A stretch of 32,194 bases of DNA from an uncultured Ezakiella sp. (GCA_947293975.1 CAMYPV010000009.1:1-32194); one strand, 5' to 3'. Positions 22,481 to 30,543 are shown, numbered from the stretch's first letter. The notes: a model not told the origin generated them from the sequence alone. Translations and numbers: made by a program.

Positions 22481-22482
22481 AA

Positions 22483-22502
22483 AGCACATCATGCGATGTG
22501 CT
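22483..22502. terminator. Bidirectional terminator between toxin and tyrS
   Basis: AGCACATC and GATGTGCT form a perfect eight-base stem with an ATGC loop. T-rich sequence follows on the plus strand and, read on the minus strand, the flank gives TTTAAA. It serves both converging genes. Confidence 0.75.
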
Positions 22503-22503
22503 C

Positions 22504-23718
22504 TTATTTTGCTGTGATTTTGAGGAAAGTTTTCTTTCCTTTTTTTATTACAAATTCTTTTTTGAATTTATCAGCTGTCAGATTTAGCATTGGATCTGTC
22601 ACTTTTTCGTCGTCGATTGAAATGCCGCCGCCTTGGATAAGTTTTCTTGCTTCGCCGTTTGACTTTGCAAGACCTGCTTCAACCATAAGGTTCAAGATGC
22701 CGATGCCGTCTTTAACTTTGTCTGATTCAATTTCAAATGCAGGCATATTTTCCAAATCCATCTTGCCGGAGAAGAGTTTGCGAGCAGTTTCAATTGCCTG
22801 ATCAGCTGCTTCTTTGCCATGAACGTCTTTTGTGATTTCAAATGCCAATATTTCCTTTTGACGATTGATGTCTTCAGTTGAAGTGATTTTTTCAATCTCA
22901 TCAAGTGACAAGAATGTAAGTTGCAACATAAATTTCTTAACATCTCTGTCGTCAACATTTCTGAAGTATTGGTATAAATCGAACGGAGAAGTTTTGTTTG
23001 CATCAAGCCAAACAGCGTTACCCATTGATTTGCCCATCTTTACACCATCAGCATTTACAAGTAGTGGAATTGTCATGCTGTAAACCTTTGCATTTTCTTT
23101 TTTACGTACAAGTTCGTAACCGCCGAGCATGTTGCTCCATTGATCTGATCCACCAACTTGCAAAATACAATCTTGTTCTCTGTATAGCTTCAAGAAGTCG
23201 TATGATTGCATAAGCATGTATGAGAATTCAAAAAATGTCAAACCATCTTGCAAGCGATTTTTGTAGCAGTCGAATGTAAGCATTCTATTAACTGTAAATT
23301 CTGTACCAATTTCACGAACAAATTCCAAAAAGTTCAAATCTCTTAGCCAGTCGCCATTGTTCATAAACAAACCGTGTTCACCGTCCATATTTAAAAACTT
23401 TGACAGTTGGTTTTTAAAGCATTCAGCATTGTGATTTATAAAATCCAAGGACATCAAAGCCCTCATATCGTTACGACCACTCGGGTCACCGATTAAAGTT
23501 GTGCCTCCACCAATCATGGCGATTGGCTTATGGCCTGCCATTTGCATTCTCTTCATAAGGGTGATTACCAAATAGTGGCCGGCTGTTAGTGAGTCCGCTG
23601 TGCAGTCAAAACCTACATAAAAAGTGATTTTGTCATTGTTCAATTTTTCTTCGATTTCTTCGGGGTAAGTCATTTGATCAATTAGTCCCCTGGCTCTTAA
23701 TTCGTCAACTAATTTCAT
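22504..23718 (-). CDS. tyrS: Tyrosyl-tRNA synthetase
   Basis: A 404-residue class I aminoacyl-tRNA synthetase charging tRNA-Tyr. The fold start is TFYVGFDCTADSLTAGHYLVI, where TAGH (45-48) stands in for the HIGH motif, so its first His is Thr. IGGGTTLIGDPSGRNDMRAL, LQVGGSDQWSNMLGGYELVR and VNADGVKMGKSMGNAVWLD follow, the last with KMGKS (227-231) as the second signature. An S4 RNA-binding domain (about 340-404) closes it. The gene is the only one on the minus strand for 10 kb and is controlled by the T-box leader before it. The start ATG 23718 has AGGAGG upstream. Confidence 0.95.
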   Translation of the reverse strand: MKLVDELRARGLIDQMTYPEEIEEKLNNDKITFYVGFDCTADSLTAGHYLVITLMKRMQMAGHKPIAMIGGGTTLIGDPSGRNDMRALMSLDFINHNAECFKNQLSKFLNMDGEHGLFMNNGDWLRDLNFLEFVREIGTEFTVNRMLTFDCYKNRLQDGLTFFEFSYMLMQSYDFLKLYREQDCILQVGGSDQWSNMLGGYELVRKKENAKVYSMTIPLLVNADGVKMGKSMGNAVWLDANKTSPFDLYQYFRNVDDRDVKKFMLQLTFLSLDEIEKITSTEDINRQKEILAFEITKDVHGKEAADQAIETARKLFSGKMDLENMPAFEIESDKVKDGIGILNLMVEAGLAKSNGEARKLIQGGGISIDDEKVTDPMLNLTADKFKKEFVIKKGKKTFLKITAK

Positions 23719-23872
23719 AATTCCTCCTAAAATAAAAAAATCCCAAAGAATAATTGGGCGTCAAAAACACGGTACCACCAATCTTCATGGGAATCCATCT
23801 CTAATATCTTTAACGGGGATATCCGCTGCCGTTTTTCTCGGCAGAAAAAGGTCGTCCGTACTACGACTGACC
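23719..23872 (-). promoter_or_regulatory. T-box riboswitch of tyrS with a very short stem I
   Basis: Read on the minus strand, the leader holds the T-box core TGGTGGTACCGTG (about 23762-23774). Its TGGT would pair with the ACCA end of uncharged tRNA-Tyr (A73). A terminator CCCAA / TTGGG plus seven T follows, just before the ribosome site. Upstream is a stem III hairpin CTGCCG / CGGCAG. Stem I is only about 20 bases (GTC-GTAGTACG-GAC, extendable to GGTC / GACC) with a Tyr codon TAC in its loop. Uncharged tRNA-Tyr should favour the antiterminator and turn tyrS on. The riboswitch call is firm; the compact stem I reading depends on the promoter assignment. Confidence 0.85.
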
Positions 23873-23874
23873 TA

Positions 23875-23903
23875 AGTATAGCAGGGATTTGAGATTATGT
23901 CAA
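23875..23903 (-). promoter_or_regulatory. Promoter of tyrS
   Basis: Minus-strand TTGACA (23903-23898) and TATACT (23880-23875) are 17 bases apart, close to consensus. Transcription should start about 23868, so the leader is only about 150 bases. Confidence 0.75.
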
Positions 23904-23905
23904 GC

Positions 23906-23934
23906 TGGAAATGATTTTAGATATTTGTTATAAT
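23906..23934 (+). promoter_or_regulatory. Promoter of the anchored unknown protein gene
   Basis: TATAAT at 23929-23934 has a weak TGGAAA -35 at 23906-23911 (17-base spacer). It stands back to back with the tyrS promoter. Confidence 0.5.
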
Positions 23935-23960
23935 TTTCTTAATATAAAGGAGATTGGCTT

Positions 23961-24401
23961 ATGAAAGCGAAAAAGTTTTTTATTATCACACTTATAATAT
24001 TTTTAATTGCCTTTGGTCTATATAGGTTTTTTCGCATAGACCATGATGAGGAGATTTTATCTGCCATTAGTCTTAACTGGAGTCTGCCCCTCCCTAAGAG
24101 CGCCGAGGTTATTGACCACGAATCCGATACGGGTTTTACGGGTGATGGCGTTAAGTATACGGTTTTAAAATTCAAGAAGGAAGAGTCGGAGGCGTCTATT
24201 TTTGCTAGGCGGTCTAGAAATCCCATTCCTTTTGAGGATGAAAAGATGGCCAATGAAATATATAGGAGATTTTTTAAGAAAAACTTTGCCTTTGATGACA
24301 TGGTCTATGTGGGGACTCTTTCCAAGGATGAATATGATTTGATGATTATTTTTTACGATCCAGCTAAGGATGTTTATATTATTTTTGAGTATTTATTGTA
24401 G
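23961..24401 (+). CDS. Membrane-anchored protein of unknown function
   Basis: A 146-residue protein with one N-terminal membrane segment (residues 6-24, FFIITLIIFLIAFGLYRFF) and a soluble outer part. The outer part starts with a proline-bearing SLNWSLPLPKSAEVIDH block, has alternating strands such as GVKYTVLKFKKEE, and ends in YDLMIIFYDPAKDVYIIFEY. There is no lipobox Cys or catalytic motif. It resembles small uncharacterised secreted proteins, but I do not recognise a family. AAAGGAG precedes ATG 23961. It stands alone, divergent from tyrS. Confidence 0.6.
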   Translation: MKAKKFFIITLIIFLIAFGLYRFFRIDHDEEILSAISLNWSLPLPKSAEVIDHESDTGFTGDGVKYTVLKFKKEESEASIFARRSRNPIPFEDEKMANEIYRRFFKKNFAFDDMVYVGTLSKDEYDLMIIFYDPAKDVYIIFEYLL

Positions 24402-24445
24402 GAAGGTTGTAAAAACATTAGACTTGGAATGATTTTTCAAATTAA

Positions 24446-24486
24446 AATGCTATGAAAACACTTGCAGAATGTTTTCGCAAAGCATT
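24446..24486. repeat. Interrupted inverted repeat in the gap before the hut operon
   Basis: AATGCT-AT-GAAAAC at 24446-24459 is mirrored by GTTTTC-GCAA-AGCATT at 24471-24486 around an 11-base centre. No T-run follows, so it is not a clear terminator; it may be an operator or a weak transcript end. It lies in the 300-base gap before hutH, which also holds a promoter, a tiny ORF and a terminator. Confidence 0.5.
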
Positions 24487-24520
24487 TACAAAAAATATTG
24501 TGATTTAAATAACAATTTGC

Positions 24521-24549
24521 TTGCAATAAAATTTTATACATGTTATAAT
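24521..24549 (+). promoter_or_regulatory. Promoter of the hut leader transcript
   Basis: TTGCAA (24521-24526) and TATAAT (24544-24549) are 17 bases apart. AAGGGG and a 17-codon ORF follow. Confidence 0.7.
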
Positions 24550-24573
24550 TTAATTATTGAAAGGGGATTTCGT

Positions 24574-24627
24574 ATGTATAGAGATTTCACAATTCAATTT
24601 AAGAAGGATAGAGCCGCAACCAAATAG
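24574..24627 (+). CDS. 17-codon leader-peptide-like ORF before hutH
   Basis: ATG 24574, seven bases after AAGGGG (24561-24566), opens a 17-residue ORF (MYRDFTIQFKKDRAATK) ending at TAG 24625-24627. Its last codons form the 5' arm of the terminator that follows, so a ribosome finishing the ORF would cover the hairpin. This is the layout of a translation-controlled attenuator. It contains no histidine codon, so it is not a simple histidine sensor. It might instead be an independent small transcript. It is too short for homology; the call rests on promoter, ribosome site and terminator together. Confidence 0.5.
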   Translation: MYRDFTIQFKKDRAATK

Positions 24628-24640
24628 TTGCGGTTTTTTT
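24614..24640 (+). terminator. Terminator or attenuator upstream of hutH
   Basis: CCGCAAC (24614-24620) pairs with GTTGCGG (24627-24633) around CAAATA, followed by seven T. The 5' arm is inside the leader ORF and the stop codon is in the loop. Confidence 0.88.
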
Positions 24641-24646
24641 GTTCAC

Positions 24647-24674
24647 TTTACTGTGGTTAAGTGACAGTTATGAT
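24647..24674 (+). promoter_or_regulatory. Possible second hutH promoter with an inverted-repeat operator
   Basis: TTTACT (24647-24652) and TATGAT (24669-24674) are 16 bases apart. TCACTT (24643-24648) and AAGTGA (24659-24664) form an inverted repeat over the -35 and spacer, and an overlapping pair ACTGT / ACAGT lies at 24650-24668. If real, hutH could be transcribed without passing the terminator at 24614. Confidence 0.45.
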
Positions 24675-24701
24675 ATTTAAAGAAAACATTAGGAGGTTAG
24701 T

Positions 24702-26237
24702 ATGGAAAAAATAATTTTAAACGGCTCTGATCTTTCGCTAGAAGATTTAGTGAAGGTTGCAAGGTTTAAGGCTAAGGTTGAATTATCTGAAGATGCGAAG
24801 GCAAAGATTTTAGCTTCTCGTGCTCTTGTTGACAAATTTGTTGCTGAAGAGAGAGTTGTATATGGTATTACAACTGGTTTTGGTAAATTTTCAGAAGTGC
24901 ATATTAAAGAAGATGAAACAAAAACTCTTCAACGCAATTTGATTATCAGCCACTCATGCGGTGTTGGCGAAGCACTTCCAATTGAGACTGCAAGAGCTGC
25001 TCAAGTTTTAAGAGCAAATGCACTTGCAAAAGGTTATTCAGGTATTAGACTTGAAACTGTTGAAACTTTAATCAATATGTTAAATGCTGAAGTTACTCCA
25101 ATTATTCCTGAGAAGGGTTCACTTGGTGCAAGCGGCGACTTGGCTCCACTTTCACATATGGTTCAACCTATGCTTGGCGTTGGCAAATGCTACTACAAGG
25201 GCGAGGTTGTTGAAAGTGTTGACGCTATGAAAAAAGCTGGCATTCCTACAATCGAGCTTACAAGTAAGGAAGGTCTTGCTTTAATTAACGGCACACAAAT
25301 TATGACTGCTGTTGGTGCGATGACTCTTTATGATGCATTCCAACTTTCAAAGATTGCAGACATTGCAGCAAGCATGACTATGGAAGCTCTTGGCGGCATT
25401 ATCGACGCTTATGATATTAGAGTTGCAAAGGTTAGACCACACGAAGGAATGTTTGCAACAAGCGAAAATATCAGACAAATTTTAGATGGCAGCAAGAATG
25501 TCACACGTCAAGGCGATGTTCGCGTTCAAGACGCTTACTCTTTAAGATGTGTGCCTCAAGTTCACACTGCAAGCAAGGACTGCTTCAACTATGTTAAGAC
25601 AAAAGTTGACATTGAAATGAACTCTGTTACTGACAATCCTATTATTTTCCCAGAAGACGAAGCTTCAATTAGTGCTGGTAATTTCCATGGACAACCAATG
25701 GCTCTTCCATTTGACTTTATGAAACTTGGCCTTGCAGAGCTTGCAAATATTTCCGAACGTAGACTTGAAAAGATGGTAAACCCTGCACTTAACCATGGGC
25801 TACCTGCATTTTTAACTACACACGGCGGAGTAAACAGCGGATTTATGATTGTTCAATACGCAGCGGCAGCTCTTGTAAGTGAAAACAAGGTTTTGGCTCA
25901 CCCAGCTTGTGTTGATAGTATTCCATCAAGTGCAAACCAAGAAGACCACGTATCAATGGGTACAATTGCTGCAAGGCAAGCAAGACAAATCTACGAAAAT
26001 GCAAGAAAGGTTTTATCGATGGAACTTTTGGCAGCTGCTCAAGCAATTGACATCAATAAGGGAGTCGATAAACTTTCAAAAGGCACAAAGGCTTGCTATG
26101 ATTTAATCAGAAAGCACACAGATTATATCGATTTTGATAGAGTTATGAATATAGAATTTGAAAAGGTAGACGATTTACTAGTAGACGGCTCAATTGTAAA
26201 AGCTGTTGAAGATGCAGTAGGCTCAATTAGAGTTTAA
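24702..26237 (+). CDS. hutH: Histidine ammonia-lyase
   Basis: A 511-residue enzyme that removes ammonia from histidine to give trans-urocanate, the first step of histidine breakdown. Tyr54 lies in VYGITTGFGKFS. The Ala143-Ser144-Gly145 triplet that self-cyclises to the MIO cofactor is in GSLGASGDLAPLSHM. Other family blocks are LINGTQIMTAVGAM, VQDAYSLRCVPQVHTA and NFHGQPMALPFDFMKLGLAE. Length matches bacterial HutH (about 510). AGGAGG precedes the ATG. It heads a hut operon that runs through hutU, ftcD and hutI. Confidence 0.96.
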   Translation: MEKIILNGSDLSLEDLVKVARFKAKVELSEDAKAKILASRALVDKFVAEERVVYGITTGFGKFSEVHIKEDETKTLQRNLIISHSCGVGEALPIETARAAQVLRANALAKGYSGIRLETVETLINMLNAEVTPIIPEKGSLGASGDLAPLSHMVQPMLGVGKCYYKGEVVESVDAMKKAGIPTIELTSKEGLALINGTQIMTAVGAMTLYDAFQLSKIADIAASMTMEALGGIIDAYDIRVAKVRPHEGMFATSENIRQILDGSKNVTRQGDVRVQDAYSLRCVPQVHTASKDCFNYVKTKVDIEMNSVTDNPIIFPEDEASISAGNFHGQPMALPFDFMKLGLAELANISERRLEKMVNPALNHGLPAFLTTHGGVNSGFMIVQYAAAALVSENKVLAHPACVDSIPSSANQEDHVSMGTIAARQARQIYENARKVLSMELLAAAQAIDINKGVDKLSKGTKACYDLIRKHTDYIDFDRVMNIEFEKVDDLLVDGSIVKAVEDAVGSIRV

Positions 26238-26256
26238 CAAACATTAGGAGGTTATC

Positions 26257-28269
26257 ATGATTGAAAACAAAACAATTGGCGATGCAATGACAATTAAACT
26301 AAGCGATGTATTGCCACCAGAACCAAAATTTGATGCACATATTAGAAGGGCACCAGTTAGAGAGTTAAATCTATCAAAGCACGAAATTAAACTTGCTTTA
26401 AAAAATGCTTTGAGATATATCCCAGAATCTCTACACGAAAAACTTGCTCCAGAATTTTACAATGAGCTAATGACTTATGGTAGAATTTACGGCTACAGAT
26501 ATCGTCCAGAAGGAAATATCAAGGCAAAACCAATTGACGAATACGAAGGTAAAACACTTGAAGGTAAGGCTTTCCAATTAATGATGGATAACAACCTAGA
26601 CTTTGACGTTGCTCTATATCCTTACGAACTTGTAACTTATGGTGAAACAGGACAAGTTGTACAAAACTGGATGCAATATCGTTTGACACAAAAATATTTA
26701 CAACAAATGACAGATGAGCAAACACTTGTTATGGCTTCAGGTCATCCTGTTGGATTGTTCAAATCAAATAAACAAGCTCCAAGAGTTATCATCACAAATG
26801 CTTTGATGGTTGGCATGTTTGACGACCAAGAACATTGGGCAAAGGCAATTGCAATGGGCGTTGCAAACTACGGACAAATGACAGCTGGCGGTTGGATGTA
26901 CATCGGACCTCAAGGAATTGTTCACGGAACATTTAATACAATTTTAAACGCTGGACGTATGAAGCTTGGAGTTCCTGCTGATGGAGATTTGGCTGGACAC
27001 ATCTTTATCTCGTCAGGTTTGGGCGGCATGAGTGGCGCTCAAGGTAAGGCTGCAAAGATTGCAAAGGCTGTTGGACTTATTGCTGAAGTTGACCTTTCAA
27101 GAATTGAAACAAGACTTGAACAAGGCTGGATTGATGAATACTCAGACGATTGCAAAGAAGTTTTTGAAATGGCAATACGCGCTGCAGACAACAAAGAGCC
27201 ACGTTCAATCGCATATTATGGTAATATCGTAGACCTATTGGAATACGCTGTTAACAACGACATTCACATTGAACTTTTAAGTGACCAAACATCATGTCAC
27301 GTTCCTTATGATGGAGGCTACTGCCCACAAGGCATGACATTTGAAGAAAGAACAAAACTTCTTGCAACTGACAAGCATAAATTCGTTGAAGAAGTTAACA
27401 AGAGTTTGGTTCATCACTATCACTTGATCAAAAAGCTTGTAGAAAAAGGAACATATTTCTTTGACTACGGCAACTCATTTATGAAGGCTGTTTATGACGC
27501 AGGCGCAAAAGACATTGCTAAAAACGGTGTTGATGAAAGCGAAGGATTTATTTTCCCAAGCTATGTAGAAGACATCATGGGACCAATGCTATTTGACTAC
27601 GGTTACGGACCATTCAGATGGGTATGCCTATCAGGTAAACACGAAGACTTGATCAAGACTGACCATGCTGCAATGGAATGCATCGACCCAGACAGACGCG
27701 GACAAGATCGTGACAACTATATTTGGATTAGAGACGCTGAAAAGAATCAATTGGTTGTTGGAAGCCAAGCAAGAATCTTATATCAAGATGCTCTTGGCAG
27801 ATTAAAGATTGCGCTTAAGTTTAACGAAATGGTCAGAAACGGAGAAATCGGACCAGTTATGCTTGGCCGTGACCACCACGACACAGGCGGAACTGACTCA
27901 CCATTTAGAGAAACATCAAATATCAAAGACGGATCAAACATCATGGCAGACATGGCAACTCACTGCTATGCAGGTAATGCAGCAAGAGGTATGAGCTTAA
28001 TCGCACTACACAATGGCGGCGGCGTTGGTATTGGTAAATCAATCAACGGCGGATTTGGAATGGTGCTTGACGGAAGCGAAAGAGTTGACGAAATTCTAAA
28101 GAGCGCAATGCCATGGGATACAATGTGCGGCGTTTCAAGAAGAAGCTGGGCAAGAAACGAACACTCAATCGAAACATCAATCGAATACAACAAACAATTT
28201 GCTGATCATTCACACATTACAATTCCATACCTTGCAAGTGATGATTTAATCGACAAAATTGTTAAATAA
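26257..28269 (+). CDS. hutU: Urocanate hydratase
   Basis: A 670-residue enzyme that hydrates urocanate to imidazolone propionate using a tightly bound NAD+. The NAD-binding region reads SGLGGMSGAQGKAAKIA. LLSDQTSCHVPYDGGYCPQG, MLGRDHHDTGGTDSPFRET and ALHNGGGVGIGKSINGGFGM are family blocks. It is about 120 residues longer than the 550-residue Bacillus or Pseudomonas enzymes, matching a longer class I remember from anaerobes. It starts 19 bases after hutH behind AGGAGG. Confidence 0.95.
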   Translation: MIENKTIGDAMTIKLSDVLPPEPKFDAHIRRAPVRELNLSKHEIKLALKNALRYIPESLHEKLAPEFYNELMTYGRIYGYRYRPEGNIKAKPIDEYEGKTLEGKAFQLMMDNNLDFDVALYPYELVTYGETGQVVQNWMQYRLTQKYLQQMTDEQTLVMASGHPVGLFKSNKQAPRVIITNALMVGMFDDQEHWAKAIAMGVANYGQMTAGGWMYIGPQGIVHGTFNTILNAGRMKLGVPADGDLAGHIFISSGLGGMSGAQGKAAKIAKAVGLIAEVDLSRIETRLEQGWIDEYSDDCKEVFEMAIRAADNKEPRSIAYYGNIVDLLEYAVNNDIHIELLSDQTSCHVPYDGGYCPQGMTFEERTKLLATDKHKFVEEVNKSLVHHYHLIKKLVEKGTYFFDYGNSFMKAVYDAGAKDIAKNGVDESEGFIFPSYVEDIMGPMLFDYGYGPFRWVCLSGKHEDLIKTDHAAMECIDPDRRGQDRDNYIWIRDAEKNQLVVGSQARILYQDALGRLKIALKFNEMVRNGEIGPVMLGRDHHDTGGTDSPFRETSNIKDGSNIMADMATHCYAGNAARGMSLIALHNGGGVGIGKSINGGFGMVLDGSERVDEILKSAMPWDTMCGVSRRSWARNEHSIETSIEYNKQFADHSHITIPYLASDDLIDKIVK

Positions 28270-28300
28270 TATAATAATCGGGTATATGTAAAAATAGAGG

Positions 28301-28349
28301 AATTCTAATAATGCAGTTGGCGATTCATTTTGCCAACGCATTTAGAATT
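28301..28349 (+). other. Long stem-loop between hutU and ftcD
   Basis: Three paired blocks stack: AATTCTA / TAGAATT, AATGC / GCATT and GTTGGC / GCCAAC, with small bulges on the 5' side only and a ten-base loop, 18 pairs in all. A T-rich stretch (ATTTTTT) follows after 14 bases, not directly, so it is a poor terminator. It may set mRNA stability or the ratio of upstream to downstream enzymes. Confidence 0.7.
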
Positions 28350-28391
28350 ACCTGTAGTGATATTTTTTAAAAATCAAAAGGAGGATTTAAG

Positions 28392-29288
28392 ATGGCAAGA
28401 ATTTTACAATGTGTTCCTAACTTTAGTGAAGGACGCGACAAAGCAAAAATTGAAAAGATCGTTGACGAAATCAGAAAGGTTGATGGAGTAAAACTACTAG
28501 ACTACTCAAGCGACCCAACTCACAACAGAAGTGTTGTTACATTTGTTGGTGAACCAGAAAAAGTAGTTGAAGCTGCATTCAATGCATGTAAAGTTGCTTC
28601 AGAAGTTATCGATATGACAACTCACGAAGGTGAACACCCAAGAATGGGCGCAATGGACGTATGCCCTCTAATTCCAATTAGCGAAATTACAATGGACGAA
28701 GCTGTTGAACTTTCAAAGAAATTAGCTGAAAGAGTTGGAAAAGAACTAGGCATTTCTGTATATCTATATGAAAGATCAGCAAGTGCTCCAACAAGAGAAA
28801 ACCTTGCAGATGTTAGACGTGGTCAATATGAAGCAATGGAAGAAAAACTTAAATCAGAAGGTTGGGCACCAGACTACGGTCCAATCGAATTAAATAAAAA
28901 ATCAGGCGTAAGTGCTATCGGTGCAAGACCAGCTCTAGTAGCATTTAATGTTAACTTAAACACATCAGATGTTGAAATTGCAAAGAAAATTGCAAAGAAA
29001 ATGCGTGCAAAGGGTGGCGGATTTACGTACTGCAAAGCTATTGGCTTGTTGCTAGAAGACAAAAACTTAGCACAAGTTTCAATGAACTTGGTAGACTACA
29101 CAAAGACATCAATTTATCACGTATTTGAAGCAATCAAACGCGAAGCTTTAAGATATGGTGTAAACGTTGTTAACTCAGAAATTATCGGACTTGTTCCACT
29201 AGCTGCACTTGCTGATGTTGCAAAATGGTATTTACAAGTAGATGATTTTGAAAACAGCCAAATTTTAGAGACAAGACTTCATGACTAA
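28392..29288 (+). CDS. ftcD: Glutamate formimidoyltransferase
   Basis: A 298-residue enzyme that moves the formimino group from N-formiminoglutamate to tetrahydrofolate, giving glutamate and 5-formimino-THF. It corresponds to the transferase half of mammalian FTCD. His82 in the HEGEHPRMGAMDVCPLIP block is the catalytic histidine of the family. The start MARILQCVPNFSEGRD and the late SAIGARPALVAFNVNLNT block are diagnostic. No cyclodeaminase is fused or adjacent, so that step must be encoded elsewhere. It overlaps hutI by eight bases. Confidence 0.95.
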   Translation: MARILQCVPNFSEGRDKAKIEKIVDEIRKVDGVKLLDYSSDPTHNRSVVTFVGEPEKVVEAAFNACKVASEVIDMTTHEGEHPRMGAMDVCPLIPISEITMDEAVELSKKLAERVGKELGISVYLYERSASAPTRENLADVRRGQYEAMEEKLKSEGWAPDYGPIELNKKSGVSAIGARPALVAFNVNLNTSDVEIAKKIAKKMRAKGGGFTYCKAIGLLLEDKNLAQVSMNLVDYTKTSIYHVFEAIKREALRYGVNVVNSEIIGLVPLAALADVAKWYLQVDDFENSQILETRLHD

Positions 29289-30543
29289 AATTAGCCTCAA
29301 GATCGAAAATATTTCCGAGCTAATAACCGTAGCCGGAAAAAACGAAAAGAGAAGAGGTAAATTACAAGGGGAGATAGAGCGTATCAAAGACGGCTTGGTT
29401 CTTGTTGATGGCGATAAAATCGTCTACGCAGGTGCAAAGTCAGGCGCCCCTGATTACGAGCTTACAAGTGATGCTGTTGTAATCGATGCAACGGGCAAAA
29501 CTGTAACTCCAGGACTTATCGATTCGCACACACACTTGGTGCATGGCGGCAGTCGTGAACACGAATTAAATCAAAAACTTCACGGCGTTCCATATCTTGA
29601 CATTTTGGCTCAAGGCGGCGGCATTATGTACACATTGAAAAAGACTAAAGAAATGTCAGAAGATGATTTGTACAAGCAAGCCTTAAAGTCTGTAAACAAA
29701 CTCATGAGTTACGGTGTTACAACAGTCGAAGCAAAAACAGGATATGGCATTGATGATTTTGACACAGAGATGAAGCAATTAAATGTTGCAGACAGAATTG
29801 ACAAAAATCATCCTGTTGATATTGTTCACACATTTATGGCGGCTCACGCAGTTCCCAAAAAATACAAAGATAATCCAGAAGAGTTTATTGATATAGTTAT
29901 AAATGACTATCTTCCAAAAATCGAAAAAGATGGCAGAGCAGAATTTTGCGATGTGTTTTGTGAACAAGGTGTGTTTAACGCAGAGGAGAGCAAGAAATTA
30001 CTATTAGCTGCAAAAAAACATGGTTTGATTCCAAAGATTCACGCAGACGAAATTGTAGAACTCGGCGGCACAACAACAGCTGCTGATGTCGGAGCAATCT
30101 CTGCAGAGCATTTGATTAAGTGTAGCTCAAAAGGTGTCAAAGAACTCCACCGTGGAGATGTAATTGCAAATCTTCTACCAGGCACAAGCTTTAATATGGG
30201 CGATGGCATATTTGCACCAGCAAGAGAAATGATTGACAACGATGTTGCAATTGCTCTTTCAACCGACTACAATCCAGGCAGCTGTCCAACCGAAAACATT
30301 CAGCTATGTATGTATCTTGCATGCTTAAACATGAAGATGACTCCAGAAGAAGTTTTGGTTGGAGTTACTATAAATGCTGCAGCCGCACTTAACAGAGCGG
30401 ACAAAATCGGCAGCCTTATGGAAGGAAAAATTGCAGACATCGCAATATTTGACGCACCTAATCTAGATTATTTAGTTTATCACTTCGGAATAAATCACAC
30501 AGATCAAGTTATCAAGAAAGGTAAAGTAGTTTATAAGTGTTAA
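29281..30543 (+). CDS. hutI: Imidazolonepropionase
   Basis: A 420-residue amidohydrolase that opens imidazolone propionate to N-formiminoglutamate, the step between HutU and FtcD. Metal ligands are in GLIDSHTHLVHGGSREHE (H83 and H85), with further ligands in PKIHADEI and in LSTDYNPGSCP. EAKTGYGIDD and AAAALNRADKIGSL are family blocks. Its start overlaps the ftcD end by eight bases with only a weak AGAGACAAG site, so translation is coupled. Gene order differs from pathway order: ftcD precedes hutI. Confidence 0.95.
   Translation: MTKISLKIENISELITVAGKNEKRRGKLQGEIERIKDGLVLVDGDKIVYAGAKSGAPDYELTSDAVVIDATGKTVTPGLIDSHTHLVHGGSREHELNQKLHGVPYLDILAQGGGIMYTLKKTKEMSEDDLYKQALKSVNKLMSYGVTTVEAKTGYGIDDFDTEMKQLNVADRIDKNHPVDIVHTFMAAHAVPKKYKDNPEEFIDIVINDYLPKIEKDGRAEFCDVFCEQGVFNAEESKKLLLAAKKHGLIPKIHADEIVELGGTTTAADVGAISAEHLIKCSSKGVKELHRGDVIANLLPGTSFNMGDGIFAPAREMIDNDVAIALSTDYNPGSCPTENIQLCMYLACLNMKMTPEEVLVGVTINAAAALNRADKIGSLMEGKIADIAIFDAPNLDYLVYHFGINHTDQVIKKGKVVYKC

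Noticed and set aside
24453..24466. A catabolite-response (cre) site before the hut operon
   Set aside because: The match TGAAAACACTTGCA lacks the central CG and one further consensus position, so it is mentioned only as a possibility.
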